This document shows positions 1 to 7,903 of a stretch of DNA of 35,246 bases, in pieces. The position numbers and the translations under genes are program-made. This DNA comes from an uncultured Eubacteriales bacterium (lineage in GTDB: Bacteria > Bacillota > Clostridia > Peptostreptococcales > Anaerovoracaceae): the NCBI GenBank assembly GCA_900318105.1, contig ONJG01000077.1, forward strand, positions 1-35,246, read 5' to 3'. The notes below the pieces were generated by a model. It was not told the DNA's origin and made no database searches. It was given only the letters and a program-made list of their open reading frames with translations. Positions within the stretch are counted from its first letter, which is position 1. Every line of letters starts with the position of its first letter.

Positions 1-1
1 T

Positions 2-493
2 AAGAACTACGTACCGGCAGTTGAAAAGGGACTCCTCGAGTGCATGGACAAGGGACCTCTCGCAGGCTGCAAAGTACAGAACATCAAGGCCGTTCTCTAT
101 GACGGTTCATATCACGAAGTAGACTCAAACGAAGTATCCTTCAAGATCGCAGCATCGCTCGCATTCAAGAAGGGTATTGTAGAGGCCAAGCCGTGCCTGC
201 TCGAGCCTATCATGAAGCTCGACATCACTGTTCCTGAGCAGTACGTAGGTGCTGTAATGGGAGACCTTCCGAACAGAAGAGGAATCGTACTCGGTATGGA
301 TCCTATCCAGGGCGGACAGGTGCTCCACGCTGAGGCACCTCAGGCAGAGCTCTTCGACTATGCCATCGCTCTGAGATCGATGACACAGGCCAGAGGCGCA
401 TTCAAGCTCGAGTTTGCAAGATATGCAGAGCTTCCGAGCAATATCGCCGATAAGGTAATCGCCGCGTACAAAGCATCACAAGAAGAGAAATAA
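2..493 (+). CDS. Elongation factor G-like GTPase, C-terminal part (5' truncated by window edge)
   Basis: The reading frame is open from base 2, so the gene starts before the window; the visible 163 codons end in TAA. The protein is the C-terminal part of an EF-G-type translational GTPase, domains IV and V. Landmarks are a domain IV 'LYDGSYHEVDS' stretch, a domain V 'LLEPIMKLDITVPEQYVG' stretch, the 'DLPNRRG' loop and the 'RSMTQARG' segment close to the C terminus. The details (DGSYHEVDS, FKIAASLAF) resemble the EF-G paralogue often called FusA2 or EF-G-like rather than the main fusA beside rpsL/rpsG/tuf, and none of those neighbours is seen here. The GTPase domain is outside the window, so the paralogue assignment is an inference. 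Confidence 0.93.
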   Translation, partial: KNYVPAVEKGLLECMDKGPLAGCKVQNIKAVLYDGSYHEVDSNEVSFKIAASLAFKKGIVEAKPCLLEPIMKLDITVPEQYVGAVMGDLPNRRGIVLGMDPIQGGQVLHAEAPQAELFDYAIALRSMTQARGAFKLEFARYAELPSNIADKVIAAYKASQEEK

Positions 494-515
494 TATCATA
501 CGGCGTTGCATTTAC

Positions 516-548
516 GGTCCCCGGTTGAAACCGGGGGCCTTCTTTGTT
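516..548 (+). terminator. Intrinsic terminator of the EF-G-like gene
   Basis: A 10-bp GC-rich stem (516-525 pairing with 530-539, one T.G wobble) with a TGAA loop is followed by the T-rich run TTCTTTGTT. It begins 22 nt after the stop codon. Confidence 0.9.
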
Positions 549-586
549 AATCTTTATCTGAGAAATAAAGAACGAGGTGGATGTTT

Positions 587-1612
587 ATGTCCGTGGATTT
601 CATAGATGAAAGCAATTACAAAGAATACGATTATATAACCTACGGGAGACAGTTCGACAGCTACAGGTGGTTCAAACCCATACTGACTATCGTGCTTTTT
701 CTTGTGTTTTACATTCTTCTGGACGTTTTGCTCCTCGGTGCGACGGGAGTTTATGACTTCATACGTACCGGCGGAGATTTGAACGGATTCATTGACAGAT
801 TAAGGGGTACTGTCGAAGGAGGCTACGACAATATCGGCGTGTACGACCTCACCGGGAGCCTCATCAACCTCGGCTCGGTAGCGCTGATGATACCTGCTCT
901 TGCCCTGGCGAGGGGCATTGTCAGAGACAGGAGCTTTTCCTCATACAGTTCATCAAGGGGTGGATGGAGTCATCTGGTTTTCCTCAAATGCTTTGTGCTG
1001 GCACTGGTGATCTGCGGAGGAATTCTGCTTATTAACAACTTCATCATAAACGAACCGGGGACGTACAATAATCAATTCACCAAGGGCGGCCTTATCGCAC
1101 TCTTTATAATTTGCCCGCTCCAGTGCCTGGCGGAGGAATACATATTCAGGGGACTGGTATGCCAGACCCTCGGCAGCTGGTTCAGACTGCCGATAGTAGC
1201 CATAGTTCTTTCGGCGGTCGGATTTACGGCCATGCACCCGTACAACAGGATAGGACAGGCATCGATCCTGGTGACCGGACTCGCCTTTGGCATCGCCGCG
1301 TGGCTGGGTCATGGGCTTGAAATACCGGCCGCGCTGCATATTGTAAACAATATGGCATCATTTCTGCTCGCCGGCTTTGGCATCTCTGAGATCAAGACCG
1401 ATGTGACTGTGGAGGAGATGGTCGTGGATGTGGTCATCAGCGTGGCCTATGTGGCAGCTGTGTTTTTTATCAGCAGGAAGACCGACTGGTTCGACCGCAT
1501 CAGGTATGACGATGCAGGCGACTGGAACGATATAATGGATGATAAATTCCGGGCCAGAGAGGCAAAGAAAGCTGCCAGGAGAGCAAAGAAGGAAGCCCGC
1601 AAAAGCAACTAG
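587..1612 (+). CDS. CPBP family intramembrane glutamic protease (CAAX/Abi type)
   Basis: This is a multi-pass membrane protein with the three motifs of the CPBP (Abi/CAAX protease, Rce1-like) family: EExxxR (E183, E184, R188 in 'AEEYIFRG'), FxxxH (H217 in 'FTAMHP') and HxxxN (H251 in 'LHIVNN'). Family members cleave peptides inside the membrane and many act in bacteriocin self-immunity or prenyl-protein processing; the substrate here is unknown. Several hydrophobic helices precede the catalytic core, and the C terminus is a cytosolic Lys/Arg/Ala-rich tail. I chose the ATG at 587 because GAGGTGG (574-580) sits 6 nt upstream; an ATG at 581 abuts that site. It stands alone between a terminator and the riboswitch-controlled gene downstream. 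Confidence 0.9.
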   Translation: MSVDFIDESNYKEYDYITYGRQFDSYRWFKPILTIVLFLVFYILLDVLLLGATGVYDFIRTGGDLNGFIDRLRGTVEGGYDNIGVYDLTGSLINLGSVALMIPALALARGIVRDRSFSSYSSSRGGWSHLVFLKCFVLALVICGGILLINNFIINEPGTYNNQFTKGGLIALFIICPLQCLAEEYIFRGLVCQTLGSWFRLPIVAIVLSAVGFTAMHPYNRIGQASILVTGLAFGIAAWLGHGLEIPAALHIVNNMASFLLAGFGISEIKTDVTVEEMVVDVVISVAYVAAVFFISRKTDWFDRIRYDDAGDWNDIMDDKFRAREAKKAARRAKKEARKSN

Positions 1613-1632
1613 AATTGTACTTGTAATAATTC

Positions 1633-1661
1633 TTGACAGAGTGCTTGTGCTGTGAGATAGT
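1633..1661 (+). promoter_or_regulatory. Sigma-A promoter of the riboswitch-nptA-like transcript
   Basis: TTGACA (1633-1638), a 17-nt spacer ending in TGA (extended -10), then GATAGT (1656-1661). The expected start near 1668 falls exactly on the first base of the riboswitch P1 helix. Confidence 0.8.
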
Positions 1662-1667
1662 ACAGGT

Positions 1668-1765
1668 GGTGAAGAAGGGAGTAGCTTACGCAGTGATGCG
1701 TGACATATTTCGTCAGTACGGGACCGCAAGCCCCGGAATGTGTTGGAAGAAGCGAGACTTTTACC
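1668..1765 (+). promoter_or_regulatory. yybP-ykoY family manganese riboswitch aptamer
   Basis: The conserved elements of the Mn2+-sensing yybP-ykoY RNA appear in order: GGGAGTAGC (1677-1685), a short P2 arm, CGTCAGTACG, a GGG/CCC hairpin, CCGGAATGTGTTGG and finally AGCGAGACTTTTACC. ACATATT pairs with AATGTGT to form the arm carrying the CGTCA/CCGG internal loop. P1 is formed by GGTGAAG (1668-1674) with TTTTACC (about 1759-1765). The 3' strand of P1 is also the 5' strand of the terminator at 1754-1792, so aptamer folding and termination exclude each other. This is the arrangement of a metal-ON transcriptional switch. The family assignment comes from recalled consensus; the ligand and the sense of the switch follow from family knowledge. 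Confidence 0.92.
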
Positions 1766-1792
1766 ATAGTTTATGGTAAAGGTCTCTTTTTT
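1754..1792 (+). terminator. Riboswitch expression-platform terminator
   Basis: A 14-bp hairpin (1754-1767 with 1773-1786, one wobble, loop AGTTT) is followed by six T residues. Its left arm overlaps the P1 3' strand of the yybP-ykoY aptamer, so a ligand-bound aptamer would prevent it from forming and allow read-through into the gene at 1852. Confidence 0.93.
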
Positions 1793-1851
1793 ATAGGCGT
1801 CCGGAAAGGAAGAAGTTTTCCGGATGAGAAGGATGAAGAGGTGAAAGAATT

Positions 1852-3519
1852 ATGGATTTTAATTTTGCATTCAGCGCGATACTGACTCTTGTTGCGGGAA
1901 TAGGAATATTTCTTATAGCGTGCAACATGATGAGCAAGAACCTGGAGGCTCTCGGAAGCACGCAGCTCAAGAGACTCTTCGCATCCGCATCGGGCAGCGA
2001 TATCGTGGGAGTGGGTATAGGAGCCGTCGGAACGGCAGCGATTCAAAGCTCCGGTGCCACGACGGTTATGATCATAGGTTTTGTAAATGCCGGCATCATG
2101 TCGCTTCACCAGGCGGCCACGGTGATTTACGGAGCCAACATAGGAACGACCATCACAGGTCAGATAGTGGCTCTCGGACTATCGGGCAAAGACTCAATTT
2201 CGACCACTGTCATATTTTCGGCACTTGCAGGCATAGGAGCCTTCATGATGAGCTTTGCCAAGAGCAGCAGCAAGCAGACGATAGGCGGCATAATTGCGGG
2301 CTTCGGTATGCTCTTTGTCGGACTTTCGATGATGAGCAACTCCATGGAGAGCTTTGCATATCTCGATGCCGTAAAGAACTTCCTGGCGAGCATAAACAAC
2401 ATACTTCTGCTCGTACTCGTCGGTGCCGTGCTGACTGCGATAGTTCAGAGTTCATCCGTCATGACATCGGTCGCGATAACCATGGTCGTGGCCGGGCTCA
2501 TCAATCTCAGCCAGGGTATATATCTCACAATGGGATCCAACATCGGATCCTGCGTGGTTGCGATTATGGCGGCCGCATCAAGCGGCAAGAACGCAAAGAG
2601 AACGGCGCTTATTCACCTGCTGTTCAACGTGTTCGGTGTTGTGCTCTTCCTGGCAATAGGTCAGATAATGGGTATAGCAAGCAAGGGGGCTCTGACATTC
2701 GGCAGCATATTCCAGGGGCTTTTCCCAAAAGCACCGCAGCTGCAGCTCGCTATGTTCCACAGCTGCTTTAACATAATTTGCTCGCTTGCAATGCTGCCTC
2801 TGACAGACAAGCTGGTCGGCCTGGTCACAAAGCTGATACCCGAGCAGGAGGAAGAGGATCCGGATGCACCGAAACTGTACTACATAAGCGACCACCTGCT
2901 GAATACTCCGGTTATCGCACTTCAGCAGCTCAAAAATGAAATATTCAATATGGCCGGAATCGCCATGCATAATTACCATCTGGCGCTTGATATGTTTGCG
3001 ACCCAGAATATGAAGGAAGAAGATCTCTTCATGAAGAACGAGAACGAGCTGAACTTCCTGAATAAGGAGCTTCAGGAATATCTTGCAAAACTCTCAGGTA
3101 CCGTAATCAATGAAGAGGATGCGCAGTTCATGGCCAGGAGCTTCCACGTTATCAATGACCTGGAGAGAATCGGAGACTATGCTGTGAACATAGTTCAATA
3201 TACCCGCGAGATGATTGAGATGGGAGGAAAAATATCCGATACCGCTCAGCATGAAATAGCGGAACTTCGAAAAGCGGTGGATGATCTGTACGAGAGATCG
3301 CTATGGACATATACGGAGAGCGACATGAGGACGCTTGGCGAAGCCAAGGTGCTCGAAGAGAGAGTGGATGATATCACTGATGACATGTCTCAGAAGCACA
3401 TAGAACGTGCTCAGTCCGGCAAATGCGAGATTGCCATAGGCGCTTACTATCTCTCGCTCATATCGGATTCGGAGAGAATAGCCGACCACATATACAACAT
3501 GGCCAAGTCGATAGCATAG
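1852..3519 (+). CDS. Na+/phosphate cotransporter family protein with C-terminal PhoU domain (riboswitch-controlled)
   Basis: The 555-aa protein belongs to the NptA/YjbB (SLC34-like) Na+/Pi cotransporter family. The membrane half has two inverted repeats, each with the family QSS signature: 'AAIQSSGATT' early and 'IVQSSSVMTS' in the second repeat. The C-terminal region from about residue 340 is a PhoU-like helical bundle with two 'xxRI(G/A)D' helices ('NDLERIGDYAVNI' and 'DSERIADHIYNM'). Family members move phosphate across the membrane with Na+, in some bacteria as efflux. The start has AAGAGGTGAAAG upstream. Transcription passes through the Mn2+ riboswitch at 1668-1792, so expression should depend on manganese. 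That is unexpected for a phosphate carrier and may mean Mn-phosphate homeostasis or an ion other than phosphate. Confidence 0.93.
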   Translation: MDFNFAFSAILTLVAGIGIFLIACNMMSKNLEALGSTQLKRLFASASGSDIVGVGIGAVGTAAIQSSGATTVMIIGFVNAGIMSLHQAATVIYGANIGTTITGQIVALGLSGKDSISTTVIFSALAGIGAFMMSFAKSSSKQTIGGIIAGFGMLFVGLSMMSNSMESFAYLDAVKNFLASINNILLLVLVGAVLTAIVQSSSVMTSVAITMVVAGLINLSQGIYLTMGSNIGSCVVAIMAAASSGKNAKRTALIHLLFNVFGVVLFLAIGQIMGIASKGALTFGSIFQGLFPKAPQLQLAMFHSCFNIICSLAMLPLTDKLVGLVTKLIPEQEEEDPDAPKLYYISDHLLNTPVIALQQLKNEIFNMAGIAMHNYHLALDMFATQNMKEEDLFMKNENELNFLNKELQEYLAKLSGTVINEEDAQFMARSFHVINDLERIGDYAVNIVQYTREMIEMGGKISDTAQHEIAELRKAVDDLYERSLWTYTESDMRTLGEAKVLEERVDDITDDMSQKHIERAQSGKCEIAIGAYYLSLISDSERIADHIYNMAKSIA

Positions 3520-3564
3520 GGAGGTATAACGGCGAACTTAATTCAGTTGTTATACACTTTTAAC

Positions 3565-3593
3565 TTGACTTGACTTGTCGTATGTGAGATATT
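3565..3593 (+). promoter_or_regulatory. Promoter-like element ahead of the second Na+/Pi gene
   Basis: TTGACT (3565-3570), a 17-nt spacer ending in TGA, and GATATT (3588-3593). The layout is the same as the promoter at 1633-1661, including the extended -10. The predicted start (about 3600) lies at the foot of the terminator hairpin at 3602. Confidence 0.6.
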
Positions 3594-3601
3594 GGTTCTG
3601 C

Positions 3602-3635
3602 AGACTTTTGCCTGTTAGGGTAGAAGTCTTTTTTT
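3602..3635 (+). terminator. Intrinsic terminator or attenuator between the two Na+/Pi genes
   Basis: An 11-bp hairpin (3602-3612 with 3619-3629, two wobbles, loop TGTTAG) runs into seven T residues. It could end the upstream transcript. It could also act as a leader attenuator, because the only visible promoter upstream of the next gene starts RNA immediately before it. Its AGACTTTTGCC left arm resembles the riboswitch terminator arm GAGACTTTTACC. Confidence 0.85.
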
Positions 3636-3690
3636 GCAAAACTATTACTTTTCGCGGCATGCCTGCGGATTAAACGGAAAAGGAATATAA

Positions 3691-5454
3691 ATGAATATAA
3701 CCAACATAGTGTCGTTGCTCGGAGGGGTTGCGTTATTCCTCTTCGGAATGTCGGTAATGGGCGACTCCCTTAAGAAAGTCGCCGGAAGCAAAATGGAGAT
3801 GATACTGTACAAACTCTCCGGTAACACCATCAGGGGCATATTGCTCGGCACGGGCGTTACCGCGGTGATACAGTCGTCATCTGCGACATCCGTCATGGTG
3901 GTAGGTTTTGTAAACTCCGGCATGATGACGGTCAGGCAGGCCATAGGAGTTGTCCTCGGTGCCATACTCGGAACGAGCATCACGGGATGGATTATCGCTC
4001 TTGGTAGCATCGGAGGCTCCGGAGCGTCAGTAGCAACGTATTTCAGCACAGAGATACTCACCGGACTTGTGGCTCTGGCCGGAATCGCCATGTGGATGTT
4101 CGTAAAGAAACAGACCACAAAGAACATAGGAGGAATACTCCTCGGATTTGCCGTTCTGATGTACGGCATGAGCATGATGTCGGGGTCTATAGCACCTCTT
4201 CGCGAAGATGAGAGGTTCATAGGCTTTCTGACCAGCTTCAGAAACCCCATACTCGGCGTCATCGCAGGTCTTGTCATAACTGCCGTAATCCAGAGTGCGA
4301 GCGCTGCTGTAGGTATCCTGCAGGCCCTGGCCATGACAGGTGCGATTGAGTTTGATATGGCATTTCCGATTCTTATGGGTATCGGAATAGGTGCGTCGGT
4401 TCCTGTGCTTCTGAGCGCTCTCGGCGCCAGCACCAACGGAAAGAGAACAGCTTTTGTATATCTCATAATAGATGTGCTCGGCGCGGTTATAGTCGGTGCG
4501 CTTTTCTATGCCATCAATGCCGTGGTTCATTTCAGCTTTATGAACATGACCATGACCATGGTGATGGTTGCGCTTGCAAACACGCTGTACAGGCTCGTAG
4601 TCGTAATCGTGCTGACTCCGATGATCGGTTTGCTTGAAAAGATAGTCTGCACGATGTTCCCCGACAGCGAGGCAGAGCTCGAAGAACAGGCGGATATGGA
4701 CAGACTGGAGACGAGGTTCCTGGAGCACCCGGCCCTCGCAATTGCGCAGAGCAAGACCGTTATAGACTCCATGGCAGCAAAGACCCGCGACAGTGTAAAT
4801 GCATCTGTAGCTGCGAGACGTGAATACAGCAAAGCGGAAATTAACAGAGTCAAAGACCTGGAGAGGGTGGTCGACAGGTACGAGGACAAACTCGGAAGCT
4901 ATCTGTTCAAGATTACACAGAACCAGCCCACGCATGAGCAGGCAAATGAAGTGAATAAATATCTCAGAGTGCTGTCGGACTTTGAGCGTATCTCAGACCA
5001 TGCAAGGAACATAGTTGAGGCCATAGAGGAGATAAGCGAAAAGAAAATCAAGTTCACGGACGAGGCCGAAAGGGGACTTCGTGTTCTCGAAAATGCCATT
5101 ATGGATATAACATATGTGACACTTGATGCTTTTAAGAACAACGACCCGGATAAGGCTCTGATGGTGGATCCTCTGGAGGAGGTCATAGACGACCTCTGCG
5201 ATGAGATAAAGGCCAGTCATATCGAGAGGGTGGGCAAGGGCCTGTGCACTCTCGAAAACGGATTTGTGTTCAACGACCTGATCACGGATTACGAAAGAAT
5301 AGCAGATCACTGCAGCAATGTCGCAGTGGATCTGCTCGAGTCGGAAAAGGACGAGTTCAAGTCGCACGAGTACCACAAGAGCCTCGAATACAGACAGAAC
5401 GAGACCTTTAACAATTATTTCAATTACTACAAGGGTAAATACACGGTGATGTAG
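3691..5454 (+). CDS. Na+/phosphate cotransporter family protein with C-terminal PhoU domain (second copy)
   Basis: The 587-aa protein is a second NptA-type Na+/Pi cotransporter, homologous in architecture to its upstream neighbour but diverged. Repeat 1 carries 'AVIQSSSATSVMVVGFVNSG'. In repeat 2 the signature is altered to 'AVIQSASAAVG', where the usual third residue S is A. A PhoU-type helical domain fills the last ~230 residues ('LSDFERISDHARNI', 'ITDYERIADHCSNV'). AAAGGAA precedes the ATG at a usable distance. The altered second QSS motif and the separate leader suggest this copy has a different substrate, coupling or regulation. Its stop lies 8 bp from the stop of the convergent Uma2 gene, and no terminator is visible between them. 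Confidence 0.93.
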   Translation: MNITNIVSLLGGVALFLFGMSVMGDSLKKVAGSKMEMILYKLSGNTIRGILLGTGVTAVIQSSSATSVMVVGFVNSGMMTVRQAIGVVLGAILGTSITGWIIALGSIGGSGASVATYFSTEILTGLVALAGIAMWMFVKKQTTKNIGGILLGFAVLMYGMSMMSGSIAPLREDERFIGFLTSFRNPILGVIAGLVITAVIQSASAAVGILQALAMTGAIEFDMAFPILMGIGIGASVPVLLSALGASTNGKRTAFVYLIIDVLGAVIVGALFYAINAVVHFSFMNMTMTMVMVALANTLYRLVVVIVLTPMIGLLEKIVCTMFPDSEAELEEQADMDRLETRFLEHPALAIAQSKTVIDSMAAKTRDSVNASVAARREYSKAEINRVKDLERVVDRYEDKLGSYLFKITQNQPTHEQANEVNKYLRVLSDFERISDHARNIVEAIEEISEKKIKFTDEAERGLRVLENAIMDITYVTLDAFKNNDPDKALMVDPLEEVIDDLCDEIKASHIERVGKGLCTLENGFVFNDLITDYERIADHCSNVAVDLLESEKDEFKSHEYHKSLEYRQNETFNNYFNYYKGKYTVM

Positions 5455-5462
5455 GACGCCCA

Positions 5463-6332
5463 TTAATAATCAAGGTGCTCTTTAAGGTAGCGGGATATCC
5501 TGCTGAAATCCACAGATGCCTTGTTGTTGAATATGGATATAGGGATTGTATCCTCGAAACCGTAGTATCTCACGCGCGCGTCATCTTTGAAAATACTGAC
5601 GACAATCTCGCGCTTAAACGGATCGACCATCCAGTATTCTTTGACGCCGTAGGACATATATTTCTGGTATTTCAGCACGCGGTCTTTGCCCATGGTGGAA
5701 GGAGACAGAACCTCCATTACGAAGTCCGGTGCGCCTATTACAATCAAGTCATCATTGCTCAGCTTGCTCCTGTCACACACTATTGTGAGATCCGGGGCAA
5801 GCATATCTTTTTCATCAGATAAATCAAGCTGCACATCGACAGGTGATGCAAACAGAGTGCATTTGCCTCCTGAGGATTCGATAAACGAATCGATCTGCAT
5901 GGCAACCCTCGTGACTATCACCTGATGAACAGTAGTCGGCATGCTCTTATCATAAATGACGCCATCTATCAATTCTCCGTGAGACCCCTCGGGGAGCTTC
6001 ATAACATCGCCTACTGTAAAATCACCCTGTTTCTTACCGTTTATTACAAGCTCGGGGTCATAACCGTATATGTATGCGTAAGCGTATGCCTCAGTTGGCT
6101 CTGCAACGTGCATCCTGCGGATGTCGTAATCCTCAAGAGGGTCGCTGTATTCATACCGTCCTTTTGGAAAGAGGGCGTTTTCTATTTTCTTTAATGTTTC
6201 ATGACGCGGGGCTTCGGTAGCACCTCCGAATATCTTCTGGACAGTGCTGAGAGGAACCCCCGAGAGTTCGGAGATCATGTGGTTTGAGTAACCCATCTCT
6301 TTTTTTCTTTCTTTAAGATCGGATATTTTCAT
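5463..6332 (-). CDS. HTH domain-Uma2 family nuclease-fold fusion protein
   Basis: The first ~50 residues form an XRE-like helix-turn-helix ('SNHMISELSGVPLSTVQKIF'). The C-terminal two-thirds is a Uma2 (DUF820, PD-(D/E)XK fold) domain with its hallmarks in order: 'GELIDGVIY', 'HQ', 'SPVDVQLD', 'APDLTIV', 'APDFVMEVLSPST', 'DRVLKYQKYMSYGVKEYW' and 'VDP'. Uma2 proteins are abundant in cyanobacteria and scattered in Firmicutes, and their function is not established. The nuclease-fold residues (D in PDLTIV, E in MEVLSPS, K in the DRxxKYxxY helix) are present. I took the ATG at 6332 because GAGGTG (6339-6344 on the plus strand) lies 6 nt upstream; in-frame GTG and ATG codons further upstream overlap that site. 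The HTH may bind the phased repeats just upstream. Confidence 0.87.
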   Translation of the reverse strand: MKISDLKERKKEMGYSNHMISELSGVPLSTVQKIFGGATEAPRHETLKKIENALFPKGRYEYSDPLEDYDIRRMHVAEPTEAYAYAYIYGYDPELVINGKKQGDFTVGDVMKLPEGSHGELIDGVIYDKSMPTTVHQVIVTRVAMQIDSFIESSGGKCTLFASPVDVQLDLSDEKDMLAPDLTIVCDRSKLSNDDLIVIGAPDFVMEVLSPSTMGKDRVLKYQKYMSYGVKEYWMVDPFKREIVVSIFKDDARVRYYGFEDTIPISIFNNKASVDFSRISRYLKEHLDY

Positions 6333-6385
6333 CGACATCACCTCAATCCTGCGTTATTTCAAGACGTTCAAGTATTTGTGATGTC

Positions 6386-6414
6386 AATATATCACGCACA
6401 TGACGAAAAGTACA
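6386..6414 (-). promoter_or_regulatory. Possible extended -10 promoter of the HTH-Uma2 gene
   Basis: Read on the minus strand, TGA-TATATT forms an extended -10 (hexamer at 6386-6391). At 17 nt upstream is TGTACT, a poor -35 that overlaps the first GCCAAA repeat. A weak -35 covered by repeats would suit an activated or autoregulated promoter. Confidence 0.4.
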
Positions 6415-6453
6415 GCCAAAACAGAGCAAAAATACAGCCAAAAACAAGCCAAA
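6411..6453 (+). repeat. Helically phased short direct repeats upstream of HTH-Uma2
   Basis: TACAGCCAAAA occurs at 6411-6421 and 6433-6443, with a partial copy ACAAGCCAAA at 6444-6453. The AG of the shared AGCCAAA core is spaced 22 and 11 bp apart, so all copies face the same side of the helix. They lie between the radA terminator and the HTH-Uma2 promoter and could be its operator. Confidence 0.6.
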
Positions 6454-6485
6454 TAAAAAGCTCCGGCACAGAGAACTGCCGGAGC
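6451..6485 (-). terminator. Intrinsic terminator of the regulator-kinase-radA operon
   Basis: On the minus strand, GCTCCGGCA and TGCCGGAGC (9 bp, 8-nt loop) form a hairpin followed by TTTTTATTT. It lies 36 nt beyond the radA stop codon. Confidence 0.9.
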
Positions 6486-6520
6486 GGATGTTATCATCGG
6501 GTTTTGATTTAAGTACCTGC

Positions 6521-7897
6521 TTATTTAAGGTAGGCGTGGATGGCGTCGGAGAGGCTCTCTGCGCCCAGGATCTGCAGTTTGCCGTCTGCATCCTTGCTGC
6601 GGACATTCTTTGCGGGAAGTATGACGGCCTCATAGCCGAGACGTATTGCTTCCTGTATTATTTTATCCGCATTTGCGACGGAGCGGAGGTGTCCGGTCAG
6701 GCCGACTTCTCCGACGGCGACTAATCGTTTGGATGAAGCTTTGCTCTTGAATGAGCTGTAGATGGCGAGCGCTACGGCGAGGTCCGTGGACGTGCTGCCT
6801 GTATTCATGCCTCCAACCACATTTACATATACGTCGTAATCGAGCAGGCTGATGCCTGCTTTTTTTTCGAGAACAGCCAGGATGAGGCTCAGCCTGTTCT
6901 GGTTGATGCCTATGGCTGTCCTTCTGGCAAATCCGACATTGGCCCTCGTGACTAGCGCCTGTATCTCGAAGAATACCGGGCGGCTTCCCTCGTAGACTGC
7001 AGATACAACAGAGCCTTCTTCACTTTCGTTATTCTCTATAAGGCTTCCTGAGAGATCCGGCACCTCAATCATGCCGTCCGCGCCCATTTTGAACGCGCCG
7101 ATTTCATCCGTGGTTCCGAACCTGTTCTTGAACGACCTGAGTATCCGAAGGTCCCTGTCTCTTTCTCCCGCAAAGCTCAGGACGCAGTCGACCATATGCT
7201 CGATGGTCTTGGGCCCTGCGAGCTCTCCGGACTTGGTTACGTGAGCAACTATGAAGACGGGGACGTTGTTTTCCTTGGCAAATTTAATGAGCTGACCGGA
7301 GCAGGCTCTTATCTGCGTAAGGCTTCCTGCCACCGAGTCGACCTCTGATGAATACATGGTCTGGATGGAATCTATGATCAGAAAACAGGGCTTTGCATTT
7401 TCGCACTCCGTGAGTATGTTTTCGATATTGGTCTCGGGATAGATCAGGAAATTGTCCGAGATGCTGCCGCAGATGCGGTCGGCCCTCAGCTTGACCTGTT
7501 CCTCGGACTCCTCACCGCTGACATACAGCACCGGGCCGTATATGTTTGCGATGTTGTTTGCGGTCTGGGCGATTATGGTGGATTTACCTATGCCTGGCTC
7601 TCCGCTGATGAGGACGAGGGAGCCGAGTACGACGCCGCCCCCGAGAACTCTGTTGAGTTCTCCTATGCCCGTATCCATACGGGCATAATCGGCGGTGCCG
7701 ACAGACCCGAGTTTAACCGGCCGGCCGCCGCCGGTTCCGGTGCGGCGTCTTGTGTCAAGCGCCGGCTCCTCGAGATCTTTGATCTTGTGCTCGATTATCG
7801 TATTCCATGCGCCGCAGTAGGAACACTGTCCCTGCCAGGACGGATATTCGTTACCGCATTCGCTGCACATAAATACTGTTTTTGCTTTCTTGGCCAT
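6521..7897 (-). CDS. radA: DNA repair protein RadA/Sms
   Basis: At 458 aa it has the normal RadA length. The N-terminal zinc ribbon uses C11, C14, C25 and C28 (CSECG...CSYCG). The RecA-like core has a Walker A 'GEPGIGKST' at 99-107, Walker B 'FLIIDS' near 172-177 and the RadA-specific KNRFG motif at 257-261. A Lon-protease-like C-terminal domain follows, as is usual. RadA is a DnaB-like branch-migrating helicase that works with RecA in recombination. It is the last gene of a minus-strand operon, 6 nt after the histidine kinase. In most Firmicutes radA neighbours disA; that gene is absent here and a two-component system occupies the place. Confidence 0.97.
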   Translation of the reverse strand: MAKKAKTVFMCSECGNEYPSWQGQCSYCGAWNTIIEHKIKDLEEPALDTRRRTGTGGGRPVKLGSVGTADYARMDTGIGELNRVLGGGVVLGSLVLISGEPGIGKSTIIAQTANNIANIYGPVLYVSGEESEEQVKLRADRICGSISDNFLIYPETNIENILTECENAKPCFLIIDSIQTMYSSEVDSVAGSLTQIRACSGQLIKFAKENNVPVFIVAHVTKSGELAGPKTIEHMVDCVLSFAGERDRDLRILRSFKNRFGTTDEIGAFKMGADGMIEVPDLSGSLIENNESEEGSVVSAVYEGSRPVFFEIQALVTRANVGFARRTAIGINQNRLSLILAVLEKKAGISLLDYDVYVNVVGGMNTGSTSTDLAVALAIYSSFKSKASSKRLVAVGEVGLTGHLRSVANADKIIQEAIRLGYEAVILPAKNVRSKDADGKLQILGAESLSDAIHAYLK

Positions 7898-7903
7898 CAG
7901 CTC

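Noticed and set aside
3645-4935. Minus-strand frames opposite the second Na+/Pi gene
   Set aside because: Complement of repeated hydrophobic codons; no start signals, no family match.
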